A program made the position numbers and the translations under genes. Of a DNA stretch of 64,000 bases, positions 17,131 through 28,851 are shown in pieces; positions within the stretch are counted from its first letter, which is position 1, and each line of letters begins with the position of its first letter. This DNA is from Phascolarctos cinereus. Lineage: Eukaryota; Chordata; Mammalia; Diprotodontia; Phascolarctidae. The stretch is from positions 3,782,001 to 3,846,000 of the forward strand of contig NW_018344058.1 in assembly GCF_002099425.1 (NCBI RefSeq), written 5' to 3'. The notes under the pieces were generated by a model. The model was not told the DNA's origin. It ran no database searches and saw nothing but the letters and a program-made list of their open reading frames with translations.

Positions 17131-17254
17131 ATGCAAAGGCAGGGGAGGATAAGTTGAAGGAATACTTAAAGTAGTTCGAGGACAGGTGAAAGAAAGCTAG
17201 AAATGGGGGAGCCAGAAAAACAAAACAAAACAAAACTGCTGTAGACAGGAACAG

Positions 17255-17630
17255 CCGATGACTGACTTTGATAGTCTTGGCTCTTCTCAGCAATGCAAGG
17301 ATCTAAGACAACTCCAAAAGACTCAGGATGGGAAATGCTATCACATCCAGAGAAAGAACTTTGAAGTCTGAATGTAGATGGAAGCAGACTATTTGCTCTT
17401 TTTTTTGTTTTGTTTTGTTTCTTCTTTCTTGTGGCTCCTCCCACTAGTTCTAATTCTTATTTACAACACAACTAATGTGAAATTATGTTTAATATGAATG
17501 TCTATGTAGTACCTATATCAGACTGCATGCCATCTTGGGGAGGAGAGGGAGGGGGAGAAAATTTAAAACTAAAAATCTTACGGAAGTGAATGTTGAAAAC
17601 TAAAAATATATAATTTAAAAGAAAAATTGC
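17255..17630 (+). mobile_element. L1 LINE 3' UTR
   Basis: 'ggctcttctcagcaatgcaa', 'catccagagaaagaacttt', a T-rich run and 'atgccatcttggggaggaga'. Same family as 8307-9017, truncated to the UTR. Borders approximate. Confidence 0.8.
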
Positions 17631-17708
17631 AAACAAATGCAAAAGCCACATATGCTTCTATCTGCGCATAGCACTTTGATAGCCATTATTTATTTCATGA
17701 CCCTAATG

Positions 17709-17839
17709 CAGGGATGGGGAACCTCCAGGCCACATGTGGCCCTCTAGGTCCTCAAGTGCAACCCTTTAACTGAATCCAGCTGCACTTGAGGACCTAGAGG
17801 GCCACATGTGGCCTGGAGGCCACAGGTTCCCCATCCCTG
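17709..17839. mobile_element. hAT-type MITE, near-perfect hairpin, 8-bp duplication
   Basis: 131 bp, beginning CAGGGATGGGG and ending CCCCATCCCTG. The left arm (to 17760) and right arm (from 17781) are inverted copies that match throughout except for a 7-base gap in the left arm. The loop is about 20 bases. Flanks CCCTAATG (17701-17708) and CCCTAATA (17840-17847) fit the 8-bp duplication of hAT elements. No coding capacity, so it was moved by another element's transposase. Confidence 0.88.
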
Positions 17840-18249
17840 CCCTAATACCTACCACCGTAAAAGAGATGAGACAAATATTATCAGCAGTACCATTTCAAAG
17901 AGAAAGAAACTTAAGCTTAGAAAGATTACGGAAATCTTCCAAGATCCCAGTTAGTAAACAGAATGAGGACTCCAGCCTAGCCATTCTATTGACAAGTTTG
18001 GGGCTCTTTCCCCAAGTTCCTTTTCCCTCCCCCTTGCCAACATGGGGCCTCCGTCACATACAGCGGTGGTCTGCCCCAACCACAAGCCTTAGAATGGAGC
18101 TACAAGAATAGAGAACAAGTTCCACTTGTCATCATCGTTTCTCCAGCTTCTATTAGCTCCTTCTCATGTTTCTACCTTTCCCCCTTTCTCACCAAAAAGG
18201 TAAGAATAAGACACACACCATGCACATGCACATACTCATGCATAATTAA

Positions 18250-18340
18250 CCCATCAATCAACCAGCATTTATTAAATGCCCACTAGGTGCCAAGCACGAT
18301 TCTTGGTAGGGATGCCACTATAATAAATGAAATAATCCAT
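18250..18340 (-). mobile_element. L2 LINE 3' end
   Basis: 'caaccagcatttattaaatg' and 'cccactaggtgccaagcacg'. Antisense L2 terminus, short. Confidence 0.55.
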
Positions 18341-19585
18341 GTACACTGTACAGACCCATATACTACATACATATCCAGTCACCACAACTCACAGTGCAGA
18401 CAAGGAACTCGGGCATTCAATAAACATTTGCTGATGAATCTAAAGAGTATTCAGGGGCTAAAAAAAAAGTTCATCATTTCTTGTCCATTTGGCACTTCTG
18501 GTGGGGCTTTCAATCAACATTTTTCTGTCACTGCTTGTGCGGAAACTGAATTCATCATGAAACGGCACCATCAGTGATGACAGCACTTTGCTAAAATTAG
18601 ATGTGTCCATGGCTTCAGTGGAGAGGCAGCCAGTCAGCCAGAGCCAGCACACTGAACCCAAGCCCCTACATGGTGAACTTTGGGGGAGATGAGAGGTCAA
18701 GTCCAGGGGCCAGGTTGGCTATTTCTCTTTTCTTCTCTCTTTCCCTTTAAAGCCAAATGTTCTAGTCATGAAAGCAGGCTAAAAGATAACACTGGTGAAG
18801 ACGTAAAATCCACCCTCCCCCCAAAATGGAGGTTTGGCAGATGTGCTCACCAGGGAATAGGCAGCCAACAATTGTGAGCTGTACAGGGTCCAAACTGTAG
18901 AATCTAATTCAGTACAACTATTTAATGGAGATATCTTATTTGAAAATAATGCTGATAAACATAACAAGACTTGAATTATTCCCTACTTTCCAACCCAGAG
19001 TTAAATTTATCTCTTCCCATCACTTCTAGTTCTTGCATTCAGCAAGCTCCAGCACCAGCAAGGACATCAGTATACCATATTCGGAAACAATCAAAACTAA
19101 AGAACAGCCTACAGCACACTCAGCAAACAAAGTCATGGCAAAACTATGCTCAGGAATTCCAACTATTCTACTGGAAAGGACCACCTCTGCTCTGACTAAC
19201 TAACATGCCCTGCAAAGGTTCAATGCATTCTGCCATAGGCAGGGGGTGAGGGGATTTAAGGGAGCTGCTCAACTGCTAAATCAACCACTGATGCAGAGTG
19301 GAAAAAATGAGAGCAGCCTATTAAGATGAAGGCATACAAACAGTGTTTGCCAGATCCTTGGTCCTTGGCCAGCAAGATTAAAGGGAAACATAACTGGGGT
19401 GTCAAGAGTGAGGGGAAGAAGAGGTGAGGTCAAGCAAAGACTACTGTAGCATACAAGACGTACTGATACCACGTCTCCATAACACCCCAATATGAAATTA
19501 TAGAAATCGTATTTCATCGTCATTAGAGTTACATGAAATAAGAACCTTAAAAGCCACTGACAATCTGGACAAAGTTTTACCCCTC

Positions 19586-19810
19586 AAGGTCAATATTTGC
19601 TGTGGCTGCGGATTTGAGCCCAGGTTCCAGCTTTGCTACTGTGGGACTATGGCAGCCATGTAATCTTGGAGCCCATTTCCTCATATGTTAAATGAGGGGG
19701 TTAGACTAACTAGTTAAGCTCTTAACTCCCTTTCACTTCAAAATTTCTGGTCCTATTACAGTTATCTTCCTATAAGAATGTAAGCTCCACTAGGGCAGGC
19801 ATCATGAGTC
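19586..19810 (+). mobile_element. MIR/Ther SINE followed by a short L2-like end
   Basis: 'gcggatttgagcccaggttc' and 'atttcctcatatgttaaatg' are MIR sense. From about 19770, 'aatgtaagctccactagggc' is an L2 3' fragment. The two abut. Confidence 0.5.
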
Positions 19811-19923
19811 TTATTTAATTAAACTTTTTATCTTAGGTAAAAGGTAGATTTTTATCTAAGTGGGTTTTTTTTTTAAAGTTTGTTCAAGTGAGTTACTCTG
19901 GGGGGGAAAAAATGAAATCATTA

Positions 19924-20025
19924 AGTGGATAGAGCATCAGCCCTGGAGTCAGGAGGACCTGAGTTCAAATCCAGCCTGAGACACATTAACTGTGACTTTG
20001 GGCAAGTCACTTAACCCCAATTGCT

Positions 20026-20100
<75 letters not shown>
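19924..20100 (+). mobile_element. tRNA SINE ending in an (AG)n microsatellite
   Basis: 5'-truncated SINE: 'agtggatagagcatcagccc', 'gagttcaaatccagcctgag', 'cacttaaccccaattgctga'. It then runs into about 36 AG units (20029-20100). Flanks AATCATTA at 19916-19923 and 20101-20108 are identical. The microsatellite therefore grew from the tail of the SINE. Confidence 0.8.
20029..20100 (+). repeat. (AG)36 microsatellite
   Basis: Pure AG units, uninterrupted, likely polymorphic. Confidence 0.98.
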
Positions 20101-20103
<3 letters not shown>

Positions 20104-21827
20104 CATTACTAATTACAAATACTAACAAAATATCGATTTGACCGGAGATTTCAAAAGCATTCTCCTATTGGACAGTAAGCTTCACTAGGCATAGAAAATG
20201 AATTATTTACAAAAATTCAAACAACTTATCAGGAACATATCATAAGATTGACTGCAAGGTATACTTATATGTTATGTATTAGTACAATAAACAAAAATCT
20301 GTCTGCATAAACAAGTATATGTGTGAGTTCTGTGGTTGCCTTAGCAGTCACTGTTCCTCTGACTTGGAATCAGGAAGAATCTGGAGTAGGCAGCATGCTG
20401 GGGTACAGAATAATCAATTCTGTTGAGGCTTCACTCAGCAGTGGCAAGGGTGGCCACGAACAATCACAAACTATCTATATGCCAAGACACCTCAAAGCAG
20501 AAGAACAGATGCTAATGGCCACTCTCCTACATCGGTACACTTCTTAATAAATAAGGGAGGCAGCAGGAGGCTGCTTACCTCCAACCTAAGGCCTGCGATT
20601 CTCAGGACACAGCTGATGTTTTTATTTCTGGAGGAAGAAGAATAAAAGTATACTTAGAAACACTAGGAAAATGAAGATTTTTCCAGCTGTTTAAAGACCG
20701 ACTAATCTTTTCATCTAATAGCAAATCCACTTAACACACATTTGAAAGCACTAGCCAATCTTTCAACAACAACAAAAAAAATGTGTTTTCAACTTTATGT
20801 CCTGTGACTGCTTTTCGAGACAAACATCACATGTTCCTAAAATCCCAGGGGAAGAACACTCACATCAGGCAGGGCAGTTGGAGCTCTGAAGACAATACAG
20901 CGTTCCATTCAGTGTCTCCCTCCCACAGAAGGGGTACTAATAGGCTGTCTAATTATTAGATCCATTTACCTCACCAAGTCTTTTAATAGGTGAGAGGCTG
21001 GCACATGTCTGAACACTTTCTGAATTTAAAAAATTCTCAGTAACAAAATTTCTGGAGCCTTTCTTAATGTTTTCTGCTTGAAAACCACCCTCAGTAAAGC
21101 AAGGAGCATTTAAATATATGATTCAAAGCAGCCTTGCAAACATTACAATACTCACAGTTAACTGACACTGCCTATAAAAAGTTGGTGTCATCATGGTAGG
21201 TCCCATATAACAGTAGCCTTTAAGCCATGTTTGGGAAGAGGAGGAGTGAGAGCGATCACATAAAACATTCTCCAGATGCCACTTTTTTTCCCTATACTAT
21301 ATTCAGTGGCTGGAAAACATATCCACCTAGATATGATTTAAAAAAAAGAATAAATTAAATTTGAGATCTCTATTCATTTGTGGAACACTCTAAACAATAA
21401 AACTGCTGTAGAGTTACAAACTGCCAGGCCAAAAACATCACTTTTTTAGTGTCATTTGCAAAGCATAGCTTACTGACCTCTTTCCCAGCAAGCAGCCTGG
21501 GTAAGCACCAAATTTTGAAATGTCACATACCAAAGACAATTATTTATGTCTTCCTCTTCTACATTTATGAGCTCTTTCCCCCCACAGACTAACCACTAAT
21601 CAACTAATACTAGAGAAATACTCCCATACAATTTGTTAAATTAAGGGAATGTTTACCTTATGCTTCAATGCATTTTAATATCATTAAACTTTCTTGGAAG
21701 AATGTAACAGCTACTGAGAATTTTAAACCTCAAACAGATGGTTAGATGCCAAGGTAAAAAGAACAACCATCTAAACAAAACAGAAAAATAATAAAAAGTT
21801 TCAAATCAGAAGAACTGCTTTAAAGTG

Positions 21828-22061
21828 GGCAGCGAGGTGGTACAGTGGTTAGAGCACTGGGCTTGGAATCAGGAAGATTCACCTTCATGAATTCAAATCC
21901 AGCCTTAGACACTTATTAGCTATGTGACCCTGCCCAAGTCACTTAACCTTGCTTGCCTCAGTTCCTCGTTTATGAGCTAGAGAAAGAAATGAAAAACCAC
22001 TCCAGTATCTCTGCCAAGAAAACCCCAAAATGGGGTCATGAGGGTTCATTCGGACATAACA
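21828..22061 (+). mobile_element. Mar1 SINE with RTE-like tail, 10-bp duplication
   Basis: 'ggcagcgaggtggtacagtg', 'gaattcaaatccagccttag' and tail 'caagaaaaccccaaaatggg'. Flanks CTTTAAAGTG at 21818-21827 and 22062-22071 are identical. Confidence 0.88.
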
Positions 22062-22245
22062 CTTTAAAGTGATGAAAACCGAAGACAGTTTGAAGAAACA
22101 AAACATGGGTGTAATACAACCTAACAAACAAGCCGCAAACACTGCCATAATAGAAGAAAAGAACTCTACAATCTATTGCTCCTTCTTCCCTTAAAAGGAC
22201 TGTACTCAGAGCAAAGAGAGGGGAATATATCCAGTACATGACATG

Positions 22246-22330
22246 GAGTTTACACAGCACTTTTACAGCCTGCAAAACACCTTACATATGTAAGCTCATT
22301 CGATCCTCACAATTCTCCAATTATACCAAA
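22246..22330 (-). mobile_element. MIR fragment
   Basis: 'cacagcacttttacagcctg' and 'gtaagctcattcgatcctca'. Antisense MIR 3' half. Confidence 0.5.
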
Positions 22331-23159
22331 TTGGCCACATGCCCAAAGTTATCTCTGTGTGTCTTCCCAGTCTCACAAAATCATAATCAAAACTATCAAC
22401 AGACGTGTGTGCCAAATACACTATGCAATACAACTGCTGAAAAAAGAATAAAAATGGCCTAATAAAATATGTTTCGGCAATTACGTCACTAAACTTGCTC
22501 AGTCATAAAAGCTGAATGACATAATTAAGTAGGTGAGGTCAAGGTTAAACTCACTGATCTGAAAATGGTCTAAATCCTTAAGGGCAACTAGCCTCTAGTC
22601 CCAAGGGAAAGTGGCAATCTCCCAGTAAGTAACAAGTGACATGGGCGCAGCATAGGACAGATCCAACCAGAACCCTCCAGACTACTGCTGATTCCCAGGC
22701 AAATCATATAACTGGGATTTCTGAAGCCTCTGCAGCTTTCTCCTATGGAATGGCCTTCTTTTCCCCCAATTCAGTCCCCCTAGTGGCAGCCTCAATTTTT
22801 AATAGTTTTCTCCATCTCCTAACACCTAAGCAAAAGGTTTTTAGTCTTGTGTTCTGAATTTATCTTCTCTATTCTTACTTATTGTTCTAGCCTTTTATTC
22901 CAAAGGACAATGAGATTTCTTCTGCCATCATCCTTACAGCACTTTCTTAGAAAGTAAACATTAACATCGGAAAAAACGAATTTAGAGTATTTTTAACTCC
23001 TACATCCAGAAATACCAGGGAGTTGGTGAGAACCTGAAAAGCTTCTAAAAACAAAATATTCTGAGACACACTAAAAATAGGAACACAGTTTTTTAACTCA
23101 TATTCTGCAAGGGAAAAGCTTCCAACTACTGTTCAATTCATTAACAACAACAGCTGCTT

Positions 23160-23310
23160 CCACATATAAAAGCAGTCTATAGTTCAGAAAACACTTCTCA
23201 CATCAACCCTGGGAGAAAGGTATCCCCATAGTAGAGATGATGAAACTGAGGCCCAAGGGTTTGAGTGACTTGTCCAAAGTCACGCTACTGATTCAGTGGG
23301 AGAGGTGGAC
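23160..23310 (-). mobile_element. MIR-type SINE
   Basis: 'gatgatgaaactgaggccca' and 'gtgacttgtccaaagtcacg' are clear antisense MIR core. Confidence 0.75.
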
Positions 23311-23362
23311 ATCTTTGAGAACACACAGACGGATGCTGCTCACGGTCTTAAAAGAGGGTATA

Positions 23363-24045
23363 TCCCAAAGAGATCGTAAAAATGGGAAAAGGACCCACAT
23401 GTAAAAAAATATTTATGGCAGCTCCTTTTGTGGTGGCAAAGAACTGGAAATTCTGGGGATGCCCATCAATTGGGGAACGGCTAACCAAGTTGTGGTATAT
23501 GAATGTAATGGAATACTATTGTGCTATGAGATATGATAAGCATGCAATTTCAGAAAACCTGGATGGACTACACAAACTGATACAAAGTGAACAGAACCAG
23601 AACACTGTACATAGTAACAGTCACACTGTGAGATGATCAACTATGACACACCTAGCTCTTCTCAGCAATACAATGATCCAAGACAATTCCAAAAGACTCA
23701 TAATGGAAAATGTTATCCACATCCAGAGAAAGAACTATGGAGTCTGAATGCAGAGTGAAGCATACTATTTTCACTTTTTTTTTTTTTGGTTTTTTGTTTT
23801 TTCTTTCTTTGTTTTCCCTTTTTTTTCTAATTCTTTCACAACATAACTAATGTGGAAATACGTTTAACATGATTACATATGTATAACCTATATTAGACTG
23901 TTTGCTGTCTTGGGGAGGGGAAAGGGAAAGGAGAGGGAGAAAAATTAGGAACTCAAAATCTAACAAAACTGAATGTTGACAACTATCTTGATATGTAATT
24001 GGGGACAAAAATACCATTAAGTGTGAAAAAAAATTTAATTAAAAA
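23363..24045 (+). mobile_element. L1 LINE 3' end with ORF2 C-terminal remnant
   Basis: Begins just inside the last coding part of ORF2. A frame at 23382-23636 reads MGKGPTCKKIFMAAPFVVAK and WYMNVMEYYCAM, homologous to the L1 C-terminus (MFIAALFTIAK and HIYTMEYYAAI in human). The 3' UTR follows, with a T-rich run and 'ttggggaggggaaagggaaa'. Flanks AAAAGAGGGTATA at 23350-23362 and 24046-24058 are identical. Best-preserved L1 here. Confidence 0.9.
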
Positions 24046-24277
24046 AAAAGAGGGTATAAGCATCATTTGAAATGAGTACACATACCAGCTGGCTAACTAT
24101 TTTGAACTGTGCATGTCTGTGAACTATGAAGACAGAAATTTGTTAAATAAGAATATAAAGAGTAGTTCTAAAGTATGGATCTGGTGTGAAGCTTGTGTTA
24201 ACACAAACTAACAAATGACAAATTATTTGGATGAACTCATTTAAAAGAGATAAATGAAGCAAGAAACAGCCCCATTA

Positions 24278-24460
24278 TCGTACAAAGAATGCTGAACTTA
24301 AGAGTCAGAATGGTTTTAAATTCTAGATCAGCTGCTTACAACTTCTGTGACCTCAGGAAAATCACTGAACATCACTGGGCCTTAGGTGCCTCATCTTGAA
24401 ATCAAGAGGGCTAAACTGGATAATCTCTAAGTCGCCTACCAGCTCCAAAGAAAAAAGAGG
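24278..24460 (+). mobile_element. MIR/Ther-type SINE
   Basis: tRNA-like head 'gctgaacttaagagtcagaa', middle 'tctgtgacctcaggaaaatc', tail 'ctggataatctctaagtcgc'. Sense orientation. An antisense MIR remnant follows at about 24465-24560. Confidence 0.65.
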
Positions 24461-25083
24461 CCATAGTTAGGACTAGGGCTGTACAGATTATCTAGGCCAA
24501 CCCAATGTTGGACAGAGCCAGAATCTGAATCCAAGCCTTATGACTCCAAATTCAGTGGGGGTTTTTTATTATACTATTATACTATCTGCTCTACATTTCT
24601 TCAAGAATATTTTACTATTTGTGTATCAGCAAAAGGATTTCTCCTCATATATTCTTAATGATCAGCGAATATTTTACTTTGTGATTAGAAAAACTAACTA
24701 TCTGCTAATGATCAGTAACCTTTCAAAAGCAAGAGACCAAGCACATGAACTTGGTTCTTCTAGTACATAGGCTCAGGGTGGGGGCAGGGCTGATCCAGAT
24801 AATCACACCACTTCTCTACTAATAACCTTGATGAGAAAAGCAGGCTGAAAGAAGGGGGATTTTAATCATGGCAGTAATTGTGGGAGGCAGGGAACACTTC
24901 CACGGAAGGCAAAATGACTGGGGCAGCAGTGTGAAGAGATAGAGAATGACAGAGCATGGGAACAACTAGACTACTGGGAAACTGGAAAGATGAGAGAAAG
25001 TGGGGCGGTGGGACAATCAGGACAAAATATGCCGAAAGCAAATTTTCAAGAGTGCTGGTAGTGATCAGCACCGATCGCTAGTC

Positions 25084-25922
25084 TTTTTGTTCAGTTGCTT
25101 CAGTGATCCCATTTGGGGTTTTCTTGGCAAAGATACTGCAGCGGTATCTGTCTTACCCTACAGGAAAATAGGGGGGAAAGGGGACAAGAGAGCAGGGGGA
25201 TGATGGAGAGGAGGGCAGGCTGGTAAAGGGGGTAATCAGAAGCAAATACTTCTGAGGAGGGACAGGGTCAAAAGAGAGAATAGAATAAATGGGAGGGCAG
25301 GATAGGATTAAGGGAAGTGGAGTTAGTTTTTCACAACATGTCTACCATGGAGGTGTTTTGCATAACTGCACATGTATAACCTATATTGAGTTGATTGCCT
25401 TTTCAATGGGGGTGGGTGGGGAGGGAGGAAGGGAGAAGATTTGAAACCTAAAGTTTTAAAAACATATGTTTAAAAAATGTTTTCACAAGCTACTGGGAAA
25501 TGGGAAATACAGGAAATGGGGTACAGAAGTCTGTCCTGCCCTACAGGAAAATAGAGAGGGAGGGGGATAAGAGAAGGGGGGAGGAGACAGAAGAGAGGAC
25601 AGACTAGGGGAAGGGATAGTCAGAGTGCATGCCATCTTGGGGTGGGGGAAGGGGTGAGATGGGCTGAAAATTTGGAACTCAAAATCTTGTGGAAGTAAAT
25701 ATTGAAAACTGAAAATAAATACATTTATATTTAAAAAAAAGATACCACAGTGGTTTGCCATTTTCTTCTCCAGTTCATTTTACAGATAAGGAAACTGAGG
25801 AAAACAGGGTTTAGTGACTTGCCCAGGGTCGCACTGCTAGTAAGTGTCTGAGGCTGGATTTGAACTCTGGTCTTTCTGACTCTAGGCCTGACGCTCTATC
25901 CACTGTGCCACCTAGCTACCCA
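25084..25922 (-). mobile_element. Mar1 SINE split by L1 tails
   Basis: A minus-strand Mar1 lies in two pieces. The head and body are at 25741-25922 ('ccactgtgccacctagctac', 'gacttgcccagggtcgcact'). The RTE-like tail is at about 25084-25140 ('cccatttggggttttcttgg'). The pieces share AAAGATACTGCAGCGGT / AAAGATACCACAGTGGT at the break, which fits a diverged target-site duplication of the insert at about 25141-25740. Confidence 0.85.
25141..25740 (+). mobile_element. Composite L1 3' UTR insert
   Basis: Two L1-type tails in a row. The first ends near 25490 with 'gataacctatattgag'-type sequence and 'gaaacctaaagttttaaaaa'. The second ends at 25740 with 'tgccatcttggggtggggga', 'gaactcaaaatcttgtggaa' and poly(A). 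Both begin with the same purine-rich block (about 25147-25232 and 25531-25625, 'ccctacaggaaaata'). It may be one L1 with a repeated 3' UTR block, or two insertions. Confidence 0.7.
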
Positions 25923-26129
25923 ACTGCTAATCTATTGGACATCAATTCACACACCATCTTTAGTCGTTCACAACATGGTACACATGACATTTCCAATGAA
26001 GCATCCCAGTGCTTATGAGAATGTGCTAAATACTGAAGCAACATTAGTGGGGCTGTTCAGAATGGATGTCTACTATGTCAACTATGTGTAGGAAAGTTAC
26101 AAAACAAGTAGACAACCAACAATACCACA

Positions 26130-26300
26130 GCTTTGGAGTTGAATGGAATAGAGGCCATCCATTCAACCTCTTCATTCAAAAGGTAAGGAAACTGAGGCCC
26201 ACGGAAGTTAAATGACTCTGAGATAGAGGCAGAATTTGAACCCAGGATCTCTGATTCCAAAAGCTAGCTGTTGTTTTTTCCTACTGTACCATGATATTGG
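26130..26300 (-). mobile_element. MIR-type SINE
   Basis: 'ggtaaggaaactgaggccca' and 'gaatttgaacccaggatctc'. Antisense MIR. Confidence 0.75.
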
Positions 26301-26534
26301 CTATGCCAGTAACTATTCCATGCTCTCGAATTGACCCTACTTTCTCCAGAGTTCTCATTCATTCTTCCTTCCTCTCAGTATTAGAAGGACAGCAAGGTTA
26401 TTACTTTCTTATGCAATTTACACAATACAAAGTCTGCTTCTAAAGCATGCATGATTGGAAAAAAAGACAAGTCAAGAATTAAGGACAATACCCTCATTGT
26501 GGCCATGCAACTTCAAGAGCTCTAAGCCATTTAC

Positions 26535-26777
26535 TAGGTGACACAGTGGGTAGAGTGCTGGGCCTGGAGTCAAGAAGACCTGACTTCAAATCTAGCCTCA
26601 GACTTACTAGTTGTGTGACCCTAGGTAATTCACTTAATCTTGTTTGCCTCAGTTTTCCCATTTGTAAAATGAACTGGAGAAGGAAATGGCAAACTACTCC
26701 AGTATCTTTGCCAAGAAAACTCCAAAAGAGGTCATAAACAATCAGAAATGACTGAACATATCTAAACAAAAACAACA
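26535..26777 (+). mobile_element. Mar1 SINE with RTE-like tail, 11-bp duplication
   Basis: 'taggtgacacagtgggtaga', 'gacttcaaatctagcctcag', 'tttgccaagaaaactccaaa' and an A-rich end. Flanks AAGCCATTTAC at 26524-26534 and 26778-26788 are identical. Confidence 0.9.
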
Positions 26778-26788
26778 AAGCCATTTAC

Positions 26789-27715
26789 CAAAAGATATGA
26801 ACAGGCAAACTTTCAGAGGAGCAAAAGAAAGTTAGCAGCAACCATATGAAAGAGCATTCCCAATCAATAATAGTAAAATAAATGAAAACAATTTTGAGAT
26901 CTCACCTCATACCTGTTAAATTGGCAAAGATGACAAAAGTCCCAAATGATAAATGGCAAAGGGGTCACAGGAAAACAGACAAAATAATGCACTGCTGGCA
27001 GAAATGTAAATTAGCCCATATGTTCAGGAAAACAATTTGGAATTTTATTTTAAAAGTGACTAAAATACACATACCCAAAGTAAAACATCACCCTGGTTAA
27101 AAAAAAAAAACTAAAACTAAACTAAACTATAAAAATACAATGATACCACTACTAAATACACTTTCCAAAGAAATCAAAGAGAAAGGTCTGATACAAGACA
27201 AAATATTTTCTAGGAGCCCTTTTTCCCATAGCAAAGAAATGGGAGCAAAGTGAGTTTCCAATGATCGAGAATAGCTAAACAAATTGGGGTATATGCATGT
27301 AACATAACATTGCTGGACCATATGAAATGCCCATTCAAAGAATCTTGGAAGATGTATATTAAATGACAGGGAACAAAGTAAACACAACTAGAACAGTGAC
27401 CACAACAATGTACAGGAAAACATTACTAAAAGACTGCAGAACTCTGATGGGATACAGTGACCAATCACGACTTCAGAGAAGCTGATGAAGGCTTGATGAT
27501 CCATCAACCAAGAGATGAGGAACAAAAGGTATGAAATGAGGTGTCCGTTTGAAGTCATGAACAATTATCTTGGACTGTTTTGCTTGAATGTACTTATTTG
27601 TTACAAAAGATTCTGCCTGGGATGAGAAATCATAAGGAAATTACAACATTTGGTGGAGAGAGGGGAGAGGGGAATGGAGGAGAGACAGAGACACTATCAG
27701 ATAAATAGATCTGCA
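26789..27715 (+). mobile_element. Older L1 LINE 3' part
   Basis: 'gatatgaacaggcaaacttt' and 'ctcacctcatacctgttaaa' are the late ORF2 region. The C-terminal region and a different 3' UTR type follow ('ttttgcttgaatgtacttat'). Heavily diverged with many gaps, so older than the copies at 8307 and 23363. Confidence 0.7.
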
Positions 27716-27769
27716 TTTTTAAAAGATCTAGAGCAACAGAACATCACCTGAGGGACATGAATTTGATTT

Positions 27770-27919
27770 TTAAAAATATTTTGGTAACTACTTCAATATA
27801 ATTGGTTTCCTTAGTAATCCTACGTGCTCTATTTTATGAATTTAAAAGATCATTCTGGGATAGGAACCAGAGGTTTCACAAGACTGCCAAAGGGCACCAA
27901 AACAGGTGAAGAACTCCTG
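27770..27919. mobile_element. hAT-type non-autonomous element, copy 1
   Basis: 'cttcaatataattggtttcc', 'ggtttcacaagactgccaaa' and the end 'ggtgaagaactcctg' fit a family whose ends read CAGGGGTTCTTAACC. Left end worn. Confidence 0.55.
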
Positions 27920-28528
27920 ACTGAGAGGAAGGGTCTCAGCACGAACTTAAAGAAGATGTACGGGACAGACAAGAGTTTTCCAGGCTGAGCAGATGGGAAT
28001 GGGTTATGATATGCACCAGTAAAGTATTCACACTGGACAGTATAGCACTGCTCCACAGAAGGAGATGCCTATTCTGGATGACCACGAGATACTTTAAGTG
28101 ATTTGACCAAGGTGACAAAGCCAGCCTGGGCCTGAGACTGGACCCAAATCTGGCCTTCCTCACTGCAAAGATAGGTCTCTATCCTCTATGTCATGCTGTC
28201 TCTCATGTGAGATTTAGATAGGATATAGAGATGAGACAAAGGGGGGAAAATTGAACTCATGGCCATGAAGACATTCACCAAAGGAGCAGGAAGAGAAGAG
28301 AGCCCAGGGCAGACAGTAGCTCTCAGACATGAGATTTGTTTGGAAGCTCCAAGAGCCATACATGCTATCATTCTCACTCTCGGTTTCTTTCCTATTCCTT
28401 CATTCAGGGATGAAGTAGTTATCTAACCAGCTGAAGAGCCAAATTATGTTCAGGCATAAATCTGAACATGTGCGCTTTTCCTGCCCTCAGAGCAAATTTT
28501 CTTAGGAATCCCAAATCACCTTAGAATC

Positions 28529-28712
28529 AAAGAGATCTTAACCTGTTAAAAGGGGGTAAATTGTGTCTCTATTTCAAAATAATTGTTTTCCTTTGTAAAC
28601 TTCTATATTTTCGTTTATGTATTCAAAAACACAATGGTGAGAAGAGGTCCATGAGTTTCACGAGCCTGCTAAGAGGGTCTATGACAAACAAAAAGAGCTC
28701 AAGAACATTTGT
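28529..28712. mobile_element. hAT-type non-autonomous element, copy 2
   Basis: 'gagatcttaacctgttaaaa', 'ttcaaaataattgttttcct', 'gagtttcacgagcctgctaa' and the end 'gagctcaagaacatttg'. Same family and orientation as 27770-27919, both ends visible. Confidence 0.55.
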
Positions 28713-28851
28713 TTTGGATATTCTGTACTTAAGTGTTTTATCCAATATCTCACAGTGAGCCAAGAGCCAAGACTGAACTAAAACTCAGTCTTCCCTATAT
28801 TCAGTCTGGCGCTCTATCCTATCAACCCAGGGAAAAGGAGGAATCCTAGGC

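Noticed and set aside
20029-20100. Regular short repeats as a CRISPR-like array
   Set aside because: This is a pure dinucleotide microsatellite in a vertebrate intron; there are no spacers.
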